From contig MU006102.1 in assembly GCA_010093705.1 (NCBI GenBank), positions 606,203 to 670,202 of the forward strand: a DNA stretch of 64,000 nt, given 5' to 3'. The DNA comes from Patellaria atrata CBS 101060. Its lineage: Eukaryota; Ascomycota; Dothideomycetes; Patellariales; Patellariaceae. Numbering within the stretch: position 1 is the stretch's first letter; each line of letters starts with the position of its first letter. The notes under the pieces were generated by a model. It was not told the origin of the DNA, ran no database searches, and saw nothing but the letters and a program-made list of their open reading frames with translations. A program made the position numbers and the translations under genes. Below are positions 1 to 12,620 of this stretch, piece by piece.

Positions 1-1
1 C

Positions 2-2041
2 CAATCAGCACGAGGTGGTCGGGGTAATCAAGCTTCTCGGGGAGGGAAAAACAATGGGGCCGCAAAACAAAACCAAAACTATCGCCGAGCATCCAGCGGA
101 GCAGCTTCACTCCCTGGTAACCGACACGCTTTTTTGCAAAGCCCTCCCATCGGTATGCAAGGACCTGATTATTTTGGCAGGTCGCCGAATCTGCATGATC
201 AACTCTTCCAGCAGTATCAGTTTCTCCAGATGCAGGAGAACACCTTAAGGAGCCACCTCTTAGCCCAACATCATCAGCATGCTCACTCACACTTAGCTGC
301 TCAAGCTCAGGCTCAAGCCCAAGCTCAAGCCCAAACTCAAGCCCAGACCCAAGGCAGAGGTGCCCCAACAGGTTCTCCGCAGAAAGGACCTTTCCTCAAT
401 GGAATACCTAGTCCACGTCCACCTGAAAGTTCTACGAGCAACGTAGCCAACTTTCCAGGCTTCGTCTATCCATATTCCACCGTGTACGATCTCTCTCAGC
501 CAATGACTCAGTCAATCTCGCAGGATGGCTCAAGAACTAATCCTTCCTCCCCATCGTTGACGACGAGTAGTCCAGCACTTCGGCGAGGTGTACACCGTTC
601 CTCTGTGACAAGTGGATCTCAGAGCACTTCTGGGAGGTCCCAATCTCAACCAGCTCGCGGTATCCCTAGCTCTCTAGTATTACAAGGTTACCCTCCCATG
701 CCAGGGCAAGATGCATTAGGAATCACTCAGTACCCTGTTGCCAGTCAGTCACACGAGCCACAACGTGAACGATCAAATACAGAGCAGGTAGTTCAGGCAT
801 CACGGCATCACCCCTACCCAATGACAATGCTTCAAATGACTGGGCATGGGATGCCGAAGGAATACATCGGCTATTACGTAGGTGACTCACCTCAAATACG
901 GCCACAATATCCTGATCAAACCCAGTATTCGATGCCTGTCTTTGGTGATTTAACACACCAAAAGCAAAGGATCTCTCCAGACTTACTTCCCCCTCTTGTC
1001 TCCAGGCATGTATCTCGATCTCCATCCCCCTTGGGACACTTTAGAAGCTATTCTACCGGACTTCGCTCGGCACCATTACCAGGTACTTCTATGTCTAGTG
1101 GTCTAAGGCAAGATTCTCTTCATCCTCCTGAAGAGAATGGTCTACTGATCGTCAACGGTTCCACACCTTCCACTTATTCCCGCAATAGAGAGCAAAATAC
1201 TGCAGTTGAGGAGTCAAGCACAACCGATGACTCTCCAATATTCACACCATCTGGGTCATCTTCGGTTATCAACCCTGAACAGCCAGGCCTAGACATGTTA
1301 GATCTCCGGCAACAGCATATGTATGCTAATGAGCTCTTACAACGTCATAATGCTGAGCACTCAAGAATTACTATTGCGAATGGTACAAATGGTCATCTCC
1401 CAGCTTCTGTTACGCAGTCACCAGTGGCTTACTCGAGCCCACGCTCATTCCCTCCAACACTGTTAGACCCTGAAAATTCGATTTCTTCAAACAATAACAA
1501 TATTCAGTCATCAAAATCATCTCCTCAACAGGCAGGTTCACCTCTTGGTAGCAGTCCCCCTTTGAAGCAAGGCATTCAAGCACTTGGTTTATCCGGAAGT
1601 GTTCCTACGACGCGTGAGGAGACCGCAATATCTGCGCCGTTACTATCACCTGTCTTCGAGACCCGTACTCCGTCCCCTGTTGCGAATCGGAGTATAGACA
1701 CCAATCGACATCCCAAACTCAATGGTTTAAGCCTTACAACGAATGGTGTCTCTTCGAAAGAATCCTTAGCTTCTCCACATGGGCGAGGTCCAGTTCAGAG
1801 TAAAGAGACACAGCAGAAACTAGCTCAGCCCAAGAAGGCGGTTCAAGGGAGAGGCGAACCCAACGGAAAGACCAACGTAAGTAGTTCGTCGAACGTAAAC
1901 AACGGAAATAACTGGCAACGGACGAGTAAACGAAAGTCACGATCATGCGCAAAATCTACAAGCTCCCAAAAAGCTGGAATAGATATGAAAGCTCAAGGAG
2001 AGCCATTACCCGTCAATTTGTCCGAGAGGAAAGGAGGCTAA
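2..2041 (+). CDS. C-terminal part of RGG/low-complexity protein, probable PAP/25A-associated nucleotidyltransferase (5' partial)
   Basis: The frame is open from base 2, so the gene starts left of the window; about 679 residues are visible, ending in TAA at 2039-2041. The first residues are rich in RGG/RG and Asn/Gln, as in RNA-binding tails. A polar tract of alternating Ala-Gln (about 300-350) follows, then long Ser/Pro/Asn-rich sequence, a better conserved patch around 820-900 (MPKEYIGYYVG) and a basic end finishing ERKGG. No folded catalytic domain lies inside the window. From memory the composition and the YIGYYVG and ERKGG patches resemble the tail of filamentous-fungal proteins annotated as PAP/25A-associated (non-canonical poly(A) polymerase-like). 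That identity is inference and needs the missing 5' part. No intron is needed in the visible portion. Confidence 0.55.
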   Translation, partial: QSARGGRGNQASRGGKNNGAAKQNQNYRRASSGAASLPGNRHAFLQSPPIGMQGPDYFGRSPNLHDQLFQQYQFLQMQENTLRSHLLAQHHQHAHSHLAAQAQAQAQAQAQTQAQTQGRGAPTGSPQKGPFLNGIPSPRPPESSTSNVANFPGFVYPYSTVYDLSQPMTQSISQDGSRTNPSSPSLTTSSPALRRGVHRSSVTSGSQSTSGRSQSQPARGIPSSLVLQGYPPMPGQDALGITQYPVASQSHEPQRERSNTEQVVQASRHHPYPMTMLQMTGHGMPKEYIGYYVGDSPQIRPQYPDQTQYSMPVFGDLTHQKQRISPDLLPPLVSRHVSRSPSPLGHFRSYSTGLRSAPLPGTSMSSGLRQDSLHPPEENGLLIVNGSTPSTYSRNREQNTAVEESSTTDDSPIFTPSGSSSVINPEQPGLDMLDLRQQHMYANELLQRHNAEHSRITIANGTNGHLPASVTQSPVAYSSPRSFPPTLLDPENSISSNNNNIQSSKSSPQQAGSPLGSSPPLKQGIQALGLSGSVPTTREETAISAPLLSPVFETRTPSPVANRSIDTNRHPKLNGLSLTTNGVSSKESLASPHGRGPVQSKETQQKLAQPKKAVQGRGEPNGKTNVSSSSNVNNGNNWQRTSKRKSRSCAKSTSSQKAGIDMKAQGEPLPVNLSERKGG

Positions 2042-3194
2042 ATGTCCTTTATTTCCTCTTTGTGGAAGACCAATGCTGTTTCCGCGCTTTTCCTTCGCAC
2101 GTGGACTAGCTGTGTGAATTAAAGCTACTATCTTCTGTAACGGGATATTTCGCCTTGTTGAAGGTGTTGAGCTGCATTCTGCAAGAATTTCATAACGCAG
2201 TGTAGGCATGTTGTGGTGACGACGCGGACTTTCGGTAAGAGACTGAGTCTATGAAGCCCTCTTCTTTTGCAACACCACTTCTTGAACTGTAGTCTTGGGG
2301 TTGTATACCACTTCCCATAGCATCAAAAGTTCACCCTTGACACCTCAATGTTTACAAACGGGATGGAAAGTGGTTGCTGGACACGTCCCTCACTAAAACA
2401 GAAAAAAAAAATAAAGAAAACACGGCCGATACCTGCTGCGATGCTTAACTTTGACGAGATTGTCCAAGTAAAAGCAACAATGATTTGAAGCAATATGGGG
2501 ATCAAACACATTTACAGGAGTCTTTAGGTATAGAAGAGGACCCATTCTTGTTCACTTACACAGCGGAGTTTCATGTCTTTTTCCTTCTGAATAGGTACAG
2601 CGAGTGATATGGGAACCAGGATATTCTTGCATCATCAGAGGGATTGGATTGGCGTTCTCTTCATTTGTAAGTGGCATCACAAGCGCGGGATTGGAGTTGC
2701 TTTTATACAACATTCCGGAGGTTGGTTTGTATGTGTATTTATATGTGATCTACAAGGAGAGGGGGTAGCGGAATGGAGATAAACTATTCTATAGAAAGAA
2801 ATGGTATAGAATACGTTTTGACAATTCTAATGAGTCCATACAGGGAAAAGCCAGTGTCTACCTTGGTCAATCTGGTTAGGCTACAGTGAGGAAGAGTCTA
2901 AGTATTCTGGCATTCAACATCGCAAGGTTGATAATTTCAACATCTACCATACCGGGTGAAGCAATTTCTCTGTTGTAAATCGTTAATATGTACTTGGAGC
3001 TAAAACCTGGAACTGTTTTTGATATACGCCATGACTTATAGCTGCATCACAAGCCGCCAAGCTACTGCGGTTATAGCCCAGGAGATACGATGTGGGGAGA
3101 AGGCGGGCTGACACCGCAACTTCGTAGACCAAAGGTGCCTACAAACCGCAGGACCTTCTGTATCCTCCCATGAAGAGATACAACCTCAAGCAGG
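2042..3194. other. Intergenic, no gene seen
   Basis: About 1.15 kb between the stop of the upstream gene and the first exon of the RING protein. It should hold the 3' UTR of the former and the promoter and 5' UTR of the latter. Small ORFs here have no recognisable domain. An A-rich run lies near 2400-2415. Confidence 0.5.
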
Positions 3195-6120
3195 ATGGCC
3201 GAGGCCCCGAAGAGCGGCTTACTAGACCTGGAAAAACAGTTGACTTGTTCGGTAAGTTGGCATCCAGCAATACTAGAGTGGACTTGGCGGACATGATACT
3301 TGAATTGGTGCTGTCATAGTACATTTCTGATAATTTTTTGGGATTGGGTCTGGTTACAGAGTTTGATTCGGTTGCTGATATCTCCAGATATGCACTGAAA
3401 TTCTATACCAACCCCTCACCCTCCTCAATTGTTTACACACATTCTGCGGGTCTTGCCTAAAACCATGGTTTGCTGAACAAGCTTCGAACGCAAAAACTCC
3501 ACACCCGTACACCTGCCCATCATGTCGCGCACCTGTACGGGAAGCGAGATCAAACGCTACGGTCACAACCCTCCTTGACATGTTAAACCAAGCGAATCCC
3601 GACCGAGATAGGACGCAGGAAGAGAAGGATGATATGGACAGGATCTTTACCCGCGGGGAGAATATCTTACCTGAAGTTCAGCTAAGAGAAGATGATGAGG
3701 ATGAAGAGGACCGCAGGATCATGGACCAGGTTCGGGAGTTGAGTTTACAGGAAGTGGGTATGGGAGAGGGTAACTTAAGCGCACCAAGGGCAAGGAGAAG
3801 CCGGGAAAGGAGCAGGGATAGAAGAGAAAGAGAGGGAAGGTCTCAGGGAGCAAGAAGTTCAAGTCATACTAGGGGCAGCGAAGTACAGCACACTACGTAC
3901 CGGACGCCTATTCCAGCTCGCCAGATAGAGCATCAATCAAGTCTGAGATCCTTGCTTAGCTCGTCGGAGATTGATTCCCAACAGATAGAAGAAGAGATCT
4001 TGAGACAGATAATGGAAGAAGGGTTGCTAGATGGTATTGATCTTACAAATATTGATGTCTCTCAAGAGGATGAGATTAGTGAAAGGATTGCTGAAGCTTA
4101 CCGCAGAAGGATGAGGGAGAGGGAGAGGGAGAGAGAGCAACGTAGGGAAAGAGATCGGTCTAGGTCTCGAGAAGAACGTCGAAGCAGCAGTAATCCGTCA
4201 TCAAGCCAAACCCGTCCATCAGAGCATCTAAGACGGCCGCAGAGTGAGAGGAACGAGTCCGCCCCGGTTCAACAGACAGGATCCTCTCGTCCACCAGTCT
4301 CTCGCCCACATTTGCTCGAAGCTGTTAATGATGATGGACGAACCCGTCATCGCAGATCCTCTAGTCAAGGGAGTTCGCGCTCTGCTCAGGTGGCGAGATC
4401 TCGCGATCTGACAATCGGCACTGAGAGGCCTGCGGCTCGTTCCTCTACTGATCTTTCCGGTCGGTCACAGACCGGACAAGTTAGCTTAGACAGAGGACCT
4501 CGGATACCAATTCAAGATCGTAGAAATACAGATCCAAATCACCGTGTTATAGAGCAATGGCGCAGTGCTGCAGCGAATGTCACTTCAAATTCAAACCCGT
4601 CATCCCCTAGAAGAGTCGTCTTTGATACTACGACGGAAAGCCCACCCGCTCTTGCAACGCCAATTCCTCCCTCACTAAGGACTCCAAACTCTCCTCGCCT
4701 GAAGCCAGACACATCTGGAGCACGGCAATTCCGCTCTCCGTCGTCACTTCCGTCTCAAACTCCAGAAACTCGTTCACGTGAGCATAGCAGTCAACCTTCT
4801 TCGTCAACCGCTCTTATTCGACCTCAAATGTTTCCCGAACCGTCAATCACCTGCGACCGGTGTGGTAAAACTCATATTGAATACGAACTACATTATAACT
4901 GCCCCAAGGACCAAGGTGGAAACTACAACTTATGCATACGATGCTACCGTCAGGGTAAAGGCTGCCTCAACTGGTTCGGCTTCGGGCACGCCGCAAAACA
5001 TAGATTCGAGCAGCGTGCACCTCCCAATGGATATCCTCCGAGTCAAGATCAACCGCACGTGCTCACCGGTCATCGATATCTCCGACCGAGAGAAGATGCA
5101 ACCCGTTCTACCTCTCCCGACACCAACGTCCAACTTACAGAGGACGATCCCTCAAAACGCCTCGAAGCAGGTGTCTTCTGCTCTCTATGTTTCGCGTTCG
5201 CAAACGCATGCTTCTGGCGCTGCGACTTCTGCAACGAAGGCGAATGGGGTTTCTGCAACACTTGCGTCAACCAAGACCGACACTGCACACACCCCCTACT
5301 CCCCCTCTCCCACATCTCCAACAGCAAAAGCGGTCGCACCCAAACCTCAGACACCACTTCCACACTTGCATCCTCAACATCACTGACCTCCCCAACCACT
5401 CAGCTCATCCCCAAAGTCGCATCCGTCCTCCGTGGCCCCACCACCATCCCCTACGCAAACACCCTCTTCCGCCCCCTCACCTTCAGCACCACCTGCGATC
5501 TCTGCAAGTACCCCATTCCCCCTTCCCACACGCGCTACCACTGCCCCCAATGCAACGACGGCGATTACGATATCTGCACGCCCTGCTACACCGGCCTCGT
5601 CCTCGACCGCCGCATCGCCCCGCACAACGGCCACCAAGGCTGGCGCCGCTGCCTCAAGGGCCACCGCATGGTAGTCGTCGGGTTCGAGGACCGCAACGGC
5701 GGCCAGAGGCGCGTGGTGAGCAGGGACTTGGTCGGCGGCTGGGCGCTGAAGGAAGACGATGCTGCCATCGCTGCTTCGTCGACCGGCGCGGGGAATGTCG
5801 CGAACCCGGATCAGGCGCCTAACTGGTCCTGGCGCGATGCAGATGGTACGGTGCGTAAGGCCCGTTCGTCCTCCATGCATCCTCTCTCCCCGTCTTCGTC
5901 TGCCGTTCCCCGTTTCCCACCTGACGGCGGCGTTGGGCTCAGGTTGCTAGCGCTGTGGAGTTATTGGCCTGCTGAGGGGGTCACGGATGAGTTGGCCTTT
6001 CCGAAGGGCGCGGAGATCACTGAGGCGGAGGATATCAATGGGGATTGGTTCTGGGGGGTTTATTGTGGGAGTAAGGGGTTGTTGCCGGGTGGTTATGGGA
6101 GGGTTGTTGGGGGATGGTAA
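3195..6120 (+). CDS. RING-type E3 ubiquitin ligase with ZZ-like zinc modules and C-terminal SH3
   Basis: Two exons, 3195-3251 and 3388-6120, give 929 aa. The 136-bp intron (GTAAGT donor, CTGAT branch, CTCCAG acceptor) splits the RING: exon 1 ends LTCS, exon 2 begins ICTEILYQPL, together making the first Cys pair. The RING continues as NCLHTFCGSCL and ends YTCPSCRAPV (residues about 18-65), close to the CHFR/Dma RING. A long disordered Arg/Glu/Ser-rich centre holds an RERERE tract near 260-285. Three cysteine modules follow: ZZ-like CDRC...CIRC (about 506-560), CSLC...CDFC...CNTC (about 614-645) and CDLC...CPQC...CTPC with a His tail (about 719-775). An SH3-like fold ends the protein (ALWSYWPAEGVTDELAFPKG ... 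WFWGVYCGSKGLLP, about 869-925). Expected role is ubiquitin transfer with ligand binding by the ZZ and SH3 parts. No FHA domain is visible, so it is not Dma1 itself. Confidence 0.85.
3252..3387 (+). other. Spliceosomal intron inside the RING codons
   Basis: GTAAGT at 3252 and CTCCAG ending at 3387 with GCTGATA just upstream. Removing it rejoins the first Cys-x2-Cys of the RING in frame. Without it the CLHTFCGSC part follows an in-frame stop, so an ATG at 3580 would lose the RING. Confidence 0.85.
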
Positions 6121-6569
6121 AGGAAGGCTAGCAATGAGCGTCGTTCTACCTTTTCATTACATTTGAAAACGAAGGGTTGTATGGGTCAGAATTTTTGGGG
6201 TTGAATTTGGACTGGTTTTGAGATGGCATGGAGTGTTGAGCGAGTTGGATATCCAGGTCTGTAGTCAAACGTTTAATTGCATATTTGACCATGGAAATGA
6301 TGTTAGACTGTACGAGAGTTTTAGGGTGAAGGTATACTTTCTAACCAAACACATCAGGAAGGGTAGGGGAAGTAAATACCACCGTGTGCATTTAGGATAT
6401 CTGATGATGAGGAAAGAAAGCGGACCGAAGACATCCATCATCCGGCGCCACCGAGACCCATCTGGGGACCAAACGACTAATGAGAACAAGAAGTGAAATC
6501 CCTGTGAGAATAGAATAATTGCTCATTCATGACATCCCAACCGCCCGCCACTGACCAAGAACTCAACAC
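6121..6569. other. Convergent intergenic region
   Basis: About 450 bp between two converging stops, that of the RING protein and that of calmodulin. It should contain both 3' UTRs. No coding signal is visible. Confidence 0.5.
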
Positions 6570-7605
<1,036 letters not shown>

Positions 7606-8097
7606 TGCGCTGATGTGAAGTTTATGAGAAAAAGAGTTGATAGGAAGAATGAGAAGTTTGTTCAAAGTTAGAGAAAGTTCTCCAGAAAAAGTGTAAGGAA
7701 AGGAAGGATTTTAGAAAATCAGGCCAGGAATTAGAGGTTGAAGTAAGTTCCAGTAGTCGGGTGTTATTGTGAGGCGGCCGTTTCGCAACAGAACGGCAAG
7801 CAATCGCCCGCCTGGGCTGAACCTGAACTCTCGATCTCTTACCCTCAGCTCTTGCCGCTAATACCCCCCAATACAGTCACATTCTTACCTAATTATACCG
7901 AAAGGGAATACGCCGCGTACTTTTGAACTTTGAGAGCTCCTTGTATACTTTTGTAAGATATCCATTCACATAAGATGTATGCTTCATTGTTGACGTGAAC
8001 TTACAGCACTCTACACACCCTTGGATTAAAATCCGCCAACGACGCATTATCCTTCCGATCCACCATGTTATACGCTTGTCCTGCGTAGTCTAACACC
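7606..8097. promoter_or_regulatory. Shared 5' region of calmodulin and TLG2
   Basis: A 492-bp divergent gap between the two start codons. The calmodulin side is A/G-rich on the plus strand (pyrimidine-rich on its own strand), typical of fungal leaders. I cannot assign specific factor sites. Confidence 0.5.
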
Positions 8098-9365
8098 ATG
8101 TGGCGGGATAGAACAAACCTGTGAGTACCTATATAGCTCGTCTTCGAAAGGTCCCGATATACTAATGTACCTCAAACAGCTTCATCTCCTACCGGCAATC
8201 ATACTCCCACCATCCCGCAAAGAAGCCCAAATATGGCGGCCCCTCATCCAATGGATTCCGAGGCGGTTCGGAGGAAACCCAAGGTCTCATATCTAGCGGA
8301 GCATACGAAGACGATGGCGACGCAATCATCGAGATGGACGTACTACCTCCACGCTGGCTCGACATTCAAGATGAAATAACCGAGCACCTCACGAAGATCA
8401 CGCAGCAAACTCGTAAACTCGAGCAGTTACACCAGAAACACGTCTTACCTGGCTTCGATGACGAACATGTCAAGCAGCGTGAGGAACGAGAAATAGAGCA
8501 GATGACGCAGGAAATCACACGTGGCTTTCAGGCTTGCCAGAGAGCGATCAAGCGTATCGAAACCATGGTAAGGGACTCGAAGCAGCAGGGCTCTATCAGC
8601 AAGAGCGAGGAGACGATGGCGAGGAACCTTAAAATCTCCCTGGCGACTCGAGTTGGTGACGCCAGCGCCAACTTTCGCAAAAAGCAGTCCACATACCTCA
8701 AGAAGATGCGTGCCCTTGGAGGACTCGCCTCTCCGCTCCCTGGATCTCGTTCCGCGACACCGCTAAACGTACAGAACCCTTATACCGACCCCTCGCTCAT
8801 GGAATCTGAGACCGATCGCAACTTCTCACAAGCCACCGTTCTGCAGACACTGCAGCATCGGCAAACTTTACGTAGGGAGAATCCAAATGAGGCTATGATT
8901 GTGCAGCGTGAGCGCGAGATCGAAGCTATCGCCCAGGGCATCATCGACCTGGCCAACATATTCCAGGAATTGCAGACCATGGTCATCGATCAAGGCAGCA
9001 TGCTAGACCGGATCGACTACAACGTCGAAAGCATGAAGGAAAATGTCAAAGGCGCGGAAAAGGAGCTGGTGGCTGCGAGCGGGTATCAGAGACGTACCAT
9101 CAAAAGAAAGATCATATTGTTTCTACTACTGCTGGTGTTGGGTATGATTATCATATTAAGCTTGAAGTTAGGGCTCAGAGGAGGAGACTCTTCACCGCCA
9201 TCTCAGGACGTCCCTCCTCTAGCTAAAGGGGATAATCCCCCTCCTCCTTTGCGGAGAATAGATGCACGCCTCTTGGACAGAATCGGGAAGAGGAAGGCGA
9301 GGAAGGATTGGAGGAGGAGAAAACGCCGGCCATGGGATACTATTCACATAGACGATCCTTCGTAG
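8098..9365 (+). CDS. TLG2: Qa-SNARE Tlg2/syntaxin-16-like
   Basis: Exons 8098-8120 and 8180-9365 give 402 aa; the 59-bp intron has GTGAGT, an ACTAAT branch and AACAG. The N-terminus (MWRDRTNLFISYRQSY) matches the Tlg2/syntaxin-16 N-peptide that binds the Sec1/Munc18 protein Vps45. A helical Habc-like region (residues about 60-200) follows. The SNARE motif lies at about 250-312 with the zero-layer Gln in NIFQELQTMVIDQGSMLDRI. One transmembrane span sits at about 319-341 (IILFLLLLVLGMIIILSL). As in yeast Tlg2, a hydrophilic tail of about 60 residues extends past the membrane anchor, here basic and Pro-rich. Role: t-SNARE for fusion of endosome-derived vesicles with the trans-Golgi. Confidence 0.92.
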
Positions 9366-10725
9366 TTTTAGCTCTTAATTACCATACTGTGTGAAATTAG
9401 TGTAGTCATCCTCCTGTAGATCATTCACGTCGTCACTACTTAAGTGTGCATGGTATTCTTAACTACGACCATAAGGTATAACAAATCTAAAATATCAGTA
9501 TCACCACCCGTCACGACCTCGATGACCCCTCTCCATCCATCTCCTCCTAATCTATATCCCCTCGATCCGTCTCCCCAAAACACCTAAACCAACCTCATAT
9601 CCCAACTTCCTCCCCCCAATTCCAGCAACATACCATGGTCGGTAAGTGATCAACAAGGTAGCTTTGATCCTGTAGTCCAATATCTTCTTTCCTCTCCTTT
9701 CCTCTCCAGTCACATTTTCGTATGCTGTATTTTCCATGTTACAAACCCCAAGGTCAAGAGTTTGAGCCGACTTGTCACTGGAATTAAGACGGTAGAAACT
9801 GTCCACTCGGTCTTTCTGGACCCCGGGGTCTCTGGTTTTTAGATTTTCTTGGGTCTTTTTGTTTTAAGCTTTCTTGGGTTCCTAGGGGGATGATGTGAGA
9901 GGGTTGAAGAACCTTGCGTAAGAGGAGAGGTAGTCTTTTGTGCTTCTATGTCCCTCGACGTGGACTTCAAGATATCGCTTTGCATACATTCCTCTTAAGT
10001 CTGGTGGGCTTCATACATACTTCCGACTCCTGAGTTCCCAACCATACCCCCCATTCCCCAGTTTCCCCAGCAACGCCATCATCAACATGAAGATTCGACC
10101 TCATCCACCCATCCACCCTCTCACGAGCAGCAGCACAAACCACCCCCACCCCCATCGTCTGTAAAGAAAACTTCCATCCCTCCATATCACCCGCAGGACC
10201 CAACTCTCAGGCACGATACGAGACGGATGGTTGACGGCGAGCTGAGGGTGTACTGTATGAGAGGTGGGGGATACGCGTTCGGAGCAGGGGGGGGTTAGGT
10301 AAGGAAGGGATTGTGATGTAGTTAGGAGGGCGTAGATATGATCTGAAGCACTGGACTGGACTTTTCGATTTAGAATGGTTGAAACGACGTTGTTATCTAT
10401 AAGACATATAGTTTGTTTTGGAAGACTTGTGGAAATATAACTGATGGATTTAGGAAGGCCATAATACATCGTATACCCCTTCAGCCACCCGTCCATCTAA
10501 CATGCGTATCTGGTAAGTATTCCCATCCGATCATTCGAAAAAAAATCCAATCGTGGATTGGACTTCCACTCTGTGATCGGATAGGAGCACTTCCAAAATA
10601 CACTTGCCATCTGGACCATAGGGGCCGAAAAGGTACATGATCCCCGATAACCCGGCAAAGGTAGGGCTAAATGTGAATTCCAACCGAAGTGGTCACACAG
10701 CTGAAAAGGAAGTGACACTCCCCTC
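9366..10725. other. Intergenic, no supported gene
   Basis: About 1.36 kb between the TLG2 stop and the EBP-like stop, so it is convergent. Short ORFs are present on both strands (for example 84 aa at 9552-9806 minus) but lack domains and splice partners. I see nothing I can call. Confidence 0.4.
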
Positions 10726-11716
10726 CTACAACGTCTTCTTATCAACGGTTCCAGCGACGCCAGAGGGTGAGGTAGCAGTCACCGAGCCGTAGACCTCGTA
10801 GAGAATCCAGAGCGGGATCCAGACCCAGAGGGTGTTAAAGAAAAAAAGGTAGACCCATCTGTTCACAAGATTAGTGGAAGGAACACAAAAAGCACCGTAG
10901 ATAGAAGCGTGAGAGGACACTTCGGGGAGGAAAGCACCAACAAGAACATCCAATTCGAGGTATCCAGATTCGGGCTCCCGCTCAACCACTCGGGGCAGAA
11001 CGTCATAAACCCTAAAACACACACATCAGCACGTTCCCAAACCACAGACCCACCCTTTTATTGTAAAAGGAGTATACGGTTCACTCACCTCCATACAACT
11101 CCCCCGTCGCAAGCACCGCCATCCAAAACGCCACCCGTCCCCCAAACACCCTCTTCAACCCCATATCCCCCTTCCCCCTCACCATTCCCTCCTCGCCCTC
11201 CCCCCTCGCAAGCAAAACACAAACATACGCCGCCAACGGCGCGCCCACAAAAACCGTCAATAACTCCAAACTCACAACCCCCAAATCAACTCCCCCCCAC
11301 CTCCGATCCGCAAGCGCATACTCCTGCCACAGCCTTGACAAAACACCCGTCCCATACGCGGCCCCATACACGCTCTCCCTATCGTTCAGGAAAAACACAT
11401 CCGCGGGCGTGAAGCTGATCCTATGCGGATCTGTGGGGGGTATAACGCCGCTGGGCGTCTTGGCGTGGATGTGCAAAGGCACGGAGACGAAAAAGCAGTT
11501 CCAGAGAAAGGAGCCTTCGAAGATGAGGTGGATGAGCGCGTCGAAGAGGTGCCAGATAAAGAGGAACCGCGTTTTCTTCGAGGAGGGGGTGGGGAGGGAG
11601 AGCTTGGAGACGAGGAGAGCGATGAGGAGGACGGCGAGGACGGCGAGGAGGGAGAGGATGGTTGTTTGGTCGATCTTGGGCCCGGAGGAGGGGGTTATGC
11701 TGGTTGAGGGGATCAT
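10726..11716 (-). CDS. Emopamil-binding protein-like (EXPERA domain) membrane protein
   Basis: Minus-strand exons 11089-11716, 10942-11011 and 10726-10858 give 276 aa. The first ATG in frame is at 11716; the frame is open further upstream but has no ATG. Splicing restores ELYGG|FMTFCPEWLSG and NWMF|LWVYLFFFNTLW, as expected for the family. An N-terminal span (about 18-40) is followed by RFLFIWHLFDALIHLIFEGS, where H63 and E67 match the spacing of the human EBP active-site pair H76/E80, and by LWQEYALADRRWG with a third acidic residue. Later helices lie in the last two exons. EBP proteins isomerise the sterol delta-8 double bond in the ER. Fungi normally use unrelated Erg2 for that step, so the substrate here is open. 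Intron 2 uses an unusual GTTGGT donor with a CTAAT branch. Confidence 0.88.
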
Positions 11717-12084
11717 TGTTGCTGGATGGAATGGGGCCTTAGGGGTTGGCGTGGATGGTTGATAGGGAGGAATTGAGAGCGCTGGCAGATTCTTAGGGAG
11801 CCGTGATTTCAATTGAGTGAGTGGATATCTGCAGCACGTGATATATTGCGCATCTTAGGTATGGTTTGAGAATTGGTGAAGTTGAGCTTTCGAAGATTTT
11901 GAACCAAACCTGGACAGCTTTTGAAGCTTTGGCCAGCTGTGGCTGAGGTGATCATCGTGGCTAGGTAAGGTTTACTCTATAAGGTAACCTAAAGTAACGT
12001 AAGATAATCTGATTAGTTAATGATTAAGGAAATTATTTGTGATAGGTTATAAGAATTTGCTTTCACTTTGCACGAAAGCAATTA
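11717..12084. other. Promoter side of the EBP-like gene
   Basis: About 370 bp between the EBP-like start and the MITE. The last 100 bp are AT-rich with repeated TAAGGTAA/TAAGTAA-like words. No ORF is supported. Confidence 0.4.
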
Positions 12085-12620
12085 GGGGACTGTTATTTTA
12101 ACCACCCCCTCTTTATACGTTGACACCCCCCTTACTATATTAACACCTCCTCCTAAAAGGGGAAGGAGACTAACCAAAAGGGGCAGTTAAGTAAAGTATA
12201 CCTTATACACCTACCCTCTAGTGGGGGTTCACTTTCGTTTTTATTACAGTTTTCAACGCTTTAACTTAAATTAATGGCGGTAGCTTAGATTCGAGCTTAG
12301 ATTTATCCTTAGATTTATCCTCAGATTTATCTGCAGATCCGTCTTTAGATACGTGCTCAAGAGTCCGCTTAAAGACGTGCTTAAATACGACATCAGACTC
12401 AGTTTAAATTCGTGATCGGATACGGCATCAGATACGGCATAAATTTATACTCGGTCAGATACGACCTTAAGTTCAGGTAGTATCTTGCAAGAGTATATCT
12501 AATTTTGCACGCCCTTCATAATAAAAGGTTTAACTGCCTCTTGGAGTTAGTCTCCTTCCCTTTTAAGAGGGAAATGGGGTGTCAATATTGTAAAGAGTGG
12601 GTGTCAAAATAACAGTCCCC
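12085..12620. mobile_element. MITE-like non-autonomous DNA element with long terminal inverted repeats
   Basis: The ends are inverted copies: GGGGACTGTTATTTT at 12085 and its complement ending at 12620. The match extends, imperfectly, over about 106 bp on the left (12085-12190) and about 91 bp on the right (12530-12620), down to GGCAGTTAA. The pentamer AATTA directly flanks both ends (12080-12084 and 12621-12625), consistent with a target-site duplication. Each arm contains spaced ACACCCC words. The interior (about 12285-12475) is a degenerate run of 12-mers around TTAGATTTATCC. There is no transposase ORF, so any movement would depend on an enzyme supplied elsewhere. Confidence 0.75.
12281..12475. 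repeat. Degenerate 12-bp tandem repeats inside the MITE
   Basis: Units such as TTAGATTTATCC and CAGATTTATCTG recur with a 12-base step and then decay into CAGATACGGCAT-like words. The C-to-T style variation would fit repeat-induced point mutation, but I have not calculated a RIP index. Confidence 0.55.

Noticed and set aside
4778-5386. 202-codon plus-strand ORF
   Set aside because: It is in another frame inside the RING-ZZ-SH3 gene, whose zinc-binding cysteines are clearly in the main frame.
10909-11412. 167-codon plus-strand Pro/Thr-rich ORF
   Set aside because: It is antisense to the EBP-like exons, which carry conserved active-site motifs.
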